64,000 bases of DNA from Planctomycetota bacterium (lineage in GTDB: Bacteria; Planctomycetota; Phycisphaerae; WQYP01), in contig JAKAEZ010000002.1 of assembly GCA_021819825.1 (NCBI GenBank), positions 62,001 through 126,000 of the forward strand, written 5' to 3'. Positions 61,301 through 64,000 of the stretch are shown piece after piece. The notes under the pieces were generated by a model, which was not told where the DNA came from, searched no databases, and saw nothing but the letters and a program-made list of their open reading frames with translations. Within the stretch, counting starts at the first letter, position 1; each line of letters opens with the position of its first letter. The position numbers and the translations under genes were made by a program.

Positions 61301-64000
61301 CGGCGCGGAGGTGATTCGACAGAATCAGCGAGGTCAATCCGGACTCTGGGGATTTGGCGTATCCGGAGATCTCCCGATTTTTCTGCTGCGCGTCAGTGAT
61401 CGCGAAAACTTGTCGCTGGTGCGTCAGAGTCTAAGAGCGCACGCCTACTGGCGCTACAAAGGCCTGGCCGTGGACCTGGTGATCTGGAATCAGGATACTT
61501 CCGGATACCGTCAGGAGCTTCATGACCAGATTATGGCTGTCGTGGCATCAGGGCCGGACAGCAAGTTCGTGGATCAACCCGGCGGCATTTTTATCCGCCG
61601 CGTTGACCAGATGTCTCCGGAAGATCGGTCTTTAATGCTGGCTTCCGCGGCGATCGTCATCGCTGACACAGAGGGCAGTCTGGCAGAAGTGTTGGATTCC
61701 CATCGCGGCGACACGGAACTTTCCACGCCCACATTGGTACCGGTATCCCAACCCGCCAAGGAAACGTCGTTGCCTCCGGTACCACCCACCGATTTATATC
61801 GCTTTAACGGCATAGGCGGCTTTACACGCGATGCGCGCGAATATGTCATGACCATTTCTCCCAACCGTATGCCGCCGGCACCCTGGAGCAATGTAATTTC
61901 CGGTCGCGAAATTGGAACGGTGGTTACAGACAGCGGCGGTATGTATACATGGCGGGGCAACGCGCACGAATATCGCCTTACGCCGTGGTATGGTGACCCG
62001 GTCACTGACGCATCGGGGGAAGCGTTTTATATTCGGGATGACCAGACCGGGGCTTTCTGGTCCCCCACCATGCTGCCGGTCGCGGGAAATAATCCGTGCC
62101 TGGTGCGACACGGGTTTGGCTACAGCATTTTTGAACGCCGGGAGCAGGGAATCAGTTCGGAATTTTTCGTATACGCCGATATCAATGATCCTGTGAAATA
62201 CTATGTGCTGAAACTTAAAAACAACACGGACAGGCCCCGGCGACTATCGCTATGCGGGTACTGGGAGCTGACATTGGGCGAAAGCCGCGCTAAAAACGGC
62301 TCGCACGTTGTCACGGAAATGGACGAGCGCACCGGTGCCCTGCTGGCACGCAATACCTGGAGCAATGATTTCGGCGATTGGATCGCTTTTGCCCATATCA
62401 GCGAGAATCGCCGCAGCATCAGTGCTGATCGCACTGAATTTCTGGGGCGCAACGGTTCAACTCGGGCACCGGCCGCCATGCTGCGTCAGCGACTCTCGGG
62501 AAATCTCGGTTCGCGCCTGGACCCATGCGCGGCCATTATGACCACCGTGGATATTCTCCCGGGAGAACAGAAGGAAATTGTCTGGATTCTAGGTTCCGCC
62601 CATGATCGCACACAGGCACAAATGCTTATTGAACGCGCCCGCACGCCGGTGGGCGCGCGCCGGGCGCTGGAGGCGGTATGGCAATATTGGAATACCACGC
62701 TGGGGCGGATCTACCTGGAAACTCCGGATCCATCGGTGAATGCTCTGGCCAATGGCTGGTTGCTTTATCAGATTATTTCCTCCCGAATCTGGGGCCGCAG
62801 CGGATTTTATCAGTCCGGTGGCGCATTTGGATTCCGCGATCAGTTACAGGACACCATGGCCGCCGCGTTGTCGCAACCGACGCTGCTGCGGGAGCAGTTA
62901 CTGCTGGCGGCGGGGCGACAGTTTGAGCAGGGAGATGTCCAGCACTGGTGGCATCCACCCAATGGCCGGGGCGTGCGCACCAAGTTTTCCGATGATCTGT
63001 TATGGCTGCCCCTGGCGGTTTGCCGGTATGTGACATTGACACGTGACACCGGCGTTTTGGATGCCTCCATTGGATTTCTGCGCGGACCGGAAGTCGGTGA
63101 GCACGAGGAATCGTGGTATGATTTGCCGCAAAACAGCGATCAAACCGGGACACTCTACGAACACTGCCTGCGGGCGATCAAGCGATCTCTCCGATTGGGA
63201 GCGCACGGATTACCGCTGATCGGGTGTGGTGATTGGAATGATGGATTTAATCGCATCGGCCTGGCGGGCCGGGGTGAAAGTGTCTGGCTGGCATTTTTCC
63301 TGCGAACGGTGCTCTCTGACATGCTGCCGCTGGCTCAAAGTCGATCCGACCAGGCCACGGTTGATTTATGCCGCCAGCATCTCGCGAGCCTGGAAACGGC
63401 CATCGCAGAGCATTGCTGGGACGGGCAGTGGTATTTACGCGCCTTTTTTGATGATGGGTCCCCGCTGGGTTCCGCACGGAACCTACAGTGCAAAATTGAC
63501 TCCCTTCCCCAGAGTTGGTCGGTGATCAGCAACACCGGCGATCCGGCACGGCAGAGACAGGCCCTGGATGCGGTCGATGAACATCTGGTGCGGCGGGATA
63601 CGAAACTTATCCAGTTGTTCGATCCACCCTTTGATCATCCGGAGCTGGATCCCGGCTACATTGCCGGCTACCTCCCGGGCGTGCGTGAAAACGGCGGTCA
63701 ATATACCCACGCGGCCATCTGGGCCATCATGGCCTTTGCCATGGCTGGGCAGACCGACAAGGCGTGGGAATTATTTAATCTTATTAATCCTTTGAATCAT
63801 TCCGACACGCCGGAAAAAGTATCGGTATACCGTGTGGAACCCTATGTCATGGCCGCGGATGTTTATGCCATGGCACCCTATCAGGGACGTGGCGGATGGA
63901 CCTGGTATACCGGCTCGGCCGCGTGGACCTATCGCCTGATCATTGAAACGTTTATCGGGTGGCGACAGAGCGGGGAGCAACTCTGGTTTGAACCGCGTTT
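55386..64000 (+). CDS. Cyclic beta-glucan synthase-like giant protein (GT84-glycoamylase-GH94), partial at right edge
   Basis: Open from 55365 to the window end without a stop, about 2,870 residues so far. The start is uncertain: TTG 55386 is used because no in-frame ATG exists early on. The layout matches NdvB/ChvB: an N-terminal region, membrane segments (about 440-510), a GT84 domain with LITLDADTQLP near 645 and HRWIRGDWQIAGWL near 785, more membrane segments (about 840-1010), a glycoamylase domain with WGVSESGYNATDAQRNYQYKAFGVPGLG near 1,485, and GH94 carbohydrate-binding and catalytic parts, with GCGDWNDGFNRIG near 2,615 and GGQYTHAAIWA near 2,770. Such enzymes make cyclic beta-1,2-glucans at the inner membrane for the periplasm. 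The three-domain order supports that, but linkage is inferred. Confidence 0.92.
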   Translation, partial: MSARNASLNWSRYLGKNRGPLLKGLFKRTPSGAVPAGQTEEPLRAELLGINQLEQLAEELAKEHQVQPSGAPEILLARLAENNVVLTQAYELISDAVANGQIIAPASEWLLDNFYLVEEQVRLIQRHFPKGYSVKLPWLRNGPRAGYPRVYDLILRLISHLDGRVDGEALDRFLAGYQRIATLTLGELWAVPIMLRLALVENLRRVAAEIAKARQHRNSANYWANQLIDAAEKTPDDTIVALAAMVKAEPPLSSAFITELVRRLQGQNASLALALNWISQLVARSSETLELLVQRQSRRQAADQISMGNCFGSLRFIDAMDWRQFVESQSAVEKTLREDPAGIYAAMDFQTRDTYRHVIENLAASNLLPEMLPARAAIDLAADASKTRPPTDRQCHVGYYLIGSGLNQLQQVLKVKAPLARKFIRWAGKRPLALYTGIVALLTISLTLPLVMMASTHGWLALMVGFLALFPISQFSLILAHYVASLIMVPRTLPRMDFSKKIPDSCRTLIAVPCMADSESEIQDLLESLEVRYLANRDPNLFFALVSDFGDAPRQVMPEDEALLGKLVDGIEMLNKNYGHADNGPFCLFHRPRRYNAAEKIWMGYERKRGKLEDLINVLRSDQQEAFLVIIGELALLRTAKYLITLDADTQLPRGTAAELIGTMAHPLNQALINARTGLVEEGYGILQPRVAINLPSSQRSLFSLLYAGDPGIDPYTRAVSEIYQDLFGEGSFIGKGILDIDVFQRVMYRRLPENLVLSHDLLEGCHLRSGLASDILIFEDHPWHYGAEINRRHRWIRGDWQIAGWLFPWVPGAGRMWRRNRLSMLSRWKIFDNLRRSCTVPATVIMLFIAWLILPDPGAWTLALIAAIAAPGLLTALFELVRKSPELPLETHLRLWGLGFGRQIVISALELTFLAFQAALSADAIVRSLIRMAITRRRLLQWRTSSAVQRTVSSSLGRAFLSMGAGPVIAVSGFCALVALRRPVLLDALPLLLAWLLSPMAAWVLSHPILGTTLEMDGSTQQFLRMTARRTWRYFEQYVTAADHHLPPDNFQEYPVPVLARRTSPTNIGMALLANLAALDFGWISCGTFVLRTRATLATMETLKRYRGHFFNWYATDTLEPLEPRYVSTVDSGNLAADLLLMRYALEELANAPLIPPRFNEGILDTVLALKHEAGCLGPPRDTQDTPDPIHLKKIQTAGAQLFDIYAQRPHRLRDILDQLRRGKNIVEDLSLSAPAAGSVHANWWLSALEAMHREFIDDITQLAPWILLPPLGGPKTTISGKSADAYAELCRIMRELENNASVSAMVELCRQATALTALLSGHAGATPEFVDRNLSASLQRGLRHMEDRLASLKDMQHRCSAMAKMDFGLLFVRSRKLFSIGFRVNENRLDAGFYDLLASEARLTTYVGIITGQVPQESWFALGRQLTSLGGRIALLSWSGSMFEYFMPLLIMPNYQGSLLDQTMRAVVDRNIEYGRERGIPWGVSESGYNATDAQRNYQYKAFGVPGLGFKRRLSEDLVIAPYAAVLALMVRPLQAARNLLRLEQEGQMGDCGFYEAIDYTPQRAVKAGIPATVRSFMVHHEGMSLLALTSVLLNQPMQRRFLADPLLRSGDLLLQEKPPKAKPVYPHAVEVAESRRPVSEEALTWRVYTTAQTPEPEVQLLSNGRYHLMITAAGGSRSIWNNLALTRWHADFTRDNWGLFCYLKDLESNNWWSATVQPTLRRGQNYEATFSEGKAEFRRRDGQIEMFMQVTVSPEDDIELRRIALTNHGTVARRIELTTYAEVVLALPAADAAHPAYGNLFVQTQAEPNFHTLLATRRARGHDEHPPWMMHMVTVHAAPDPAFSYQTDRAAFLGRGRSALSPRAMDQTGPLPNVDGAVLDPAFSIRREFVIQPHATVTVDVILGAAATREQIEVLYHRYHDHRFTDRVLELAWSHNQVLLRQLNATDAEAQVFGRLAGSLLFPGPRFRAGAEVIRQNQRGQSGLWGFGVSGDLPIFLLRVSDRENLSLVRQSLRAHAYWRYKGLAVDLVIWNQDTSGYRQELHDQIMAVVASGPDSKFVDQPGGIFIRRVDQMSPEDRSLMLASAAIVIADTEGSLAEVLDSHRGDTELSTPTLVPVSQPAKETSLPPVPPTDLYRFNGIGGFTRDAREYVMTISPNRMPPAPWSNVISGREIGTVVTDSGGMYTWRGNAHEYRLTPWYGDPVTDASGEAFYIRDDQTGAFWSPTMLPVAGNNPCLVRHGFGYSIFERREQGISSEFFVYADINDPVKYYVLKLKNNTDRPRRLSLCGYWELTLGESRAKNGSHVVTEMDERTGALLARNTWSNDFGDWIAFAHISENRRSISADRTEFLGRNGSTRAPAAMLRQRLSGNLGSRLDPCAAIMTTVDILPGEQKEIVWILGSAHDRTQAQMLIERARTPVGARRALEAVWQYWNTTLGRIYLETPDPSVNALANGWLLYQIISSRIWGRSGFYQSGGAFGFRDQLQDTMAAALSQPTLLREQLLLAAGRQFEQGDVQHWWHPPNGRGVRTKFSDDLLWLPLAVCRYVTLTRDTGVLDASIGFLRGPEVGEHEESWYDLPQNSDQTGTLYEHCLRAIKRSLRLGAHGLPLIGCGDWNDGFNRIGLAGRGESVWLAFFLRTVLSDMLPLAQSRSDQATVDLCRQHLASLETAIAEHCWDGQWYLRAFFDDGSPLGSARNLQCKIDSLPQSWSVISNTGDPARQRQALDAVDEHLVRRDTKLIQLFDPPFDHPELDPGYIAGYLPGVRENGGQYTHAAIWAIMAFAMAGQTDKAWELFNLINPLNHSDTPEKVSVYRVEPYVMAADVYAMAPYQGRGGWTWYTGSAAWTYRLIIETFIGWRQSGEQLWFEPR

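Overview
The window looks like chromosomal DNA of a Planctomycetota bacterium, most likely of the Phycisphaerae type, though that is inferred from gene content and not proved. Pointers are a FloA-type flotillin followed by a small Ala/Arg/Gln-rich protein, a eukaryote-like 623-residue transketolase, a GAF-receiver protein without kinase domains, and housekeeping genes (mutS, radA, ptsI, dus, yggS) scattered singly instead of in proteobacterial operons. There are no rRNA genes and no CRISPR array. One tRNA gene is present.

Left third (1-15.5 kb, minus strand): a type VI secretion (T6SS) operon in the order tssA, tssB, tssC, hcp, tagJ, tssE, tssF, tssG, clpV, vgrG and a DUF2169 gene that runs off the left edge. 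Sheath, tube, part of the baseplate, the sheath-recycling ATPase and the spike are present. The trans-envelope genes tssJ/L/M and the baseplate gene tssK are not in the window. The VgrG carries an unusual roughly 110-residue insertion with two hydrophobic segments. A strong hairpin terminator follows hcp.

15.5-27.8 kb (minus strand): a two-partner secretion pair, tpsB followed by a giant tpsA of about 3,290 residues. tpsA ends only 70 bp before tssA. It contains tandem repeats, including an alternating 225-bp array with a 450-bp higher-order period.

28-38.5 kb: PTS enzyme I, a DPM1-like glycosyltransferase, a broken beta-helix gene, transketolase (minus), a tRNA-dihydrouridine synthase, YggS and a PAS-GAF-receiver protein.

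38.5-42.5 kb is the accessory part. It holds a decayed duplicate fragment of a DUF3987 gene, an HNH-like small protein, a PD-(D/E)XK-type nuclease, an intact DnaB-N/DUF3987 fusion gene with a long palindrome near its 3' end, and a tRNA-Leu gene. This resembles the remnant of an integrative element beside a tRNA and is the best candidate for poorly described biology here.

42.6-64 kb: DEAD-box helicase (minus), a metallo-beta-lactamase-fold protein that has lost metal ligands, radA (minus), a small FloA-linked protein and floA (minus), mutS, moxR, DUF2203, a relic-rich gap, a lysylphosphatidylglycerol-synthase-like membrane protein, and a giant cyclic beta-glucan synthase-like gene (GT84-glycoamylase-GH94) that runs off the right edge behind a good sigma70-type promoter.
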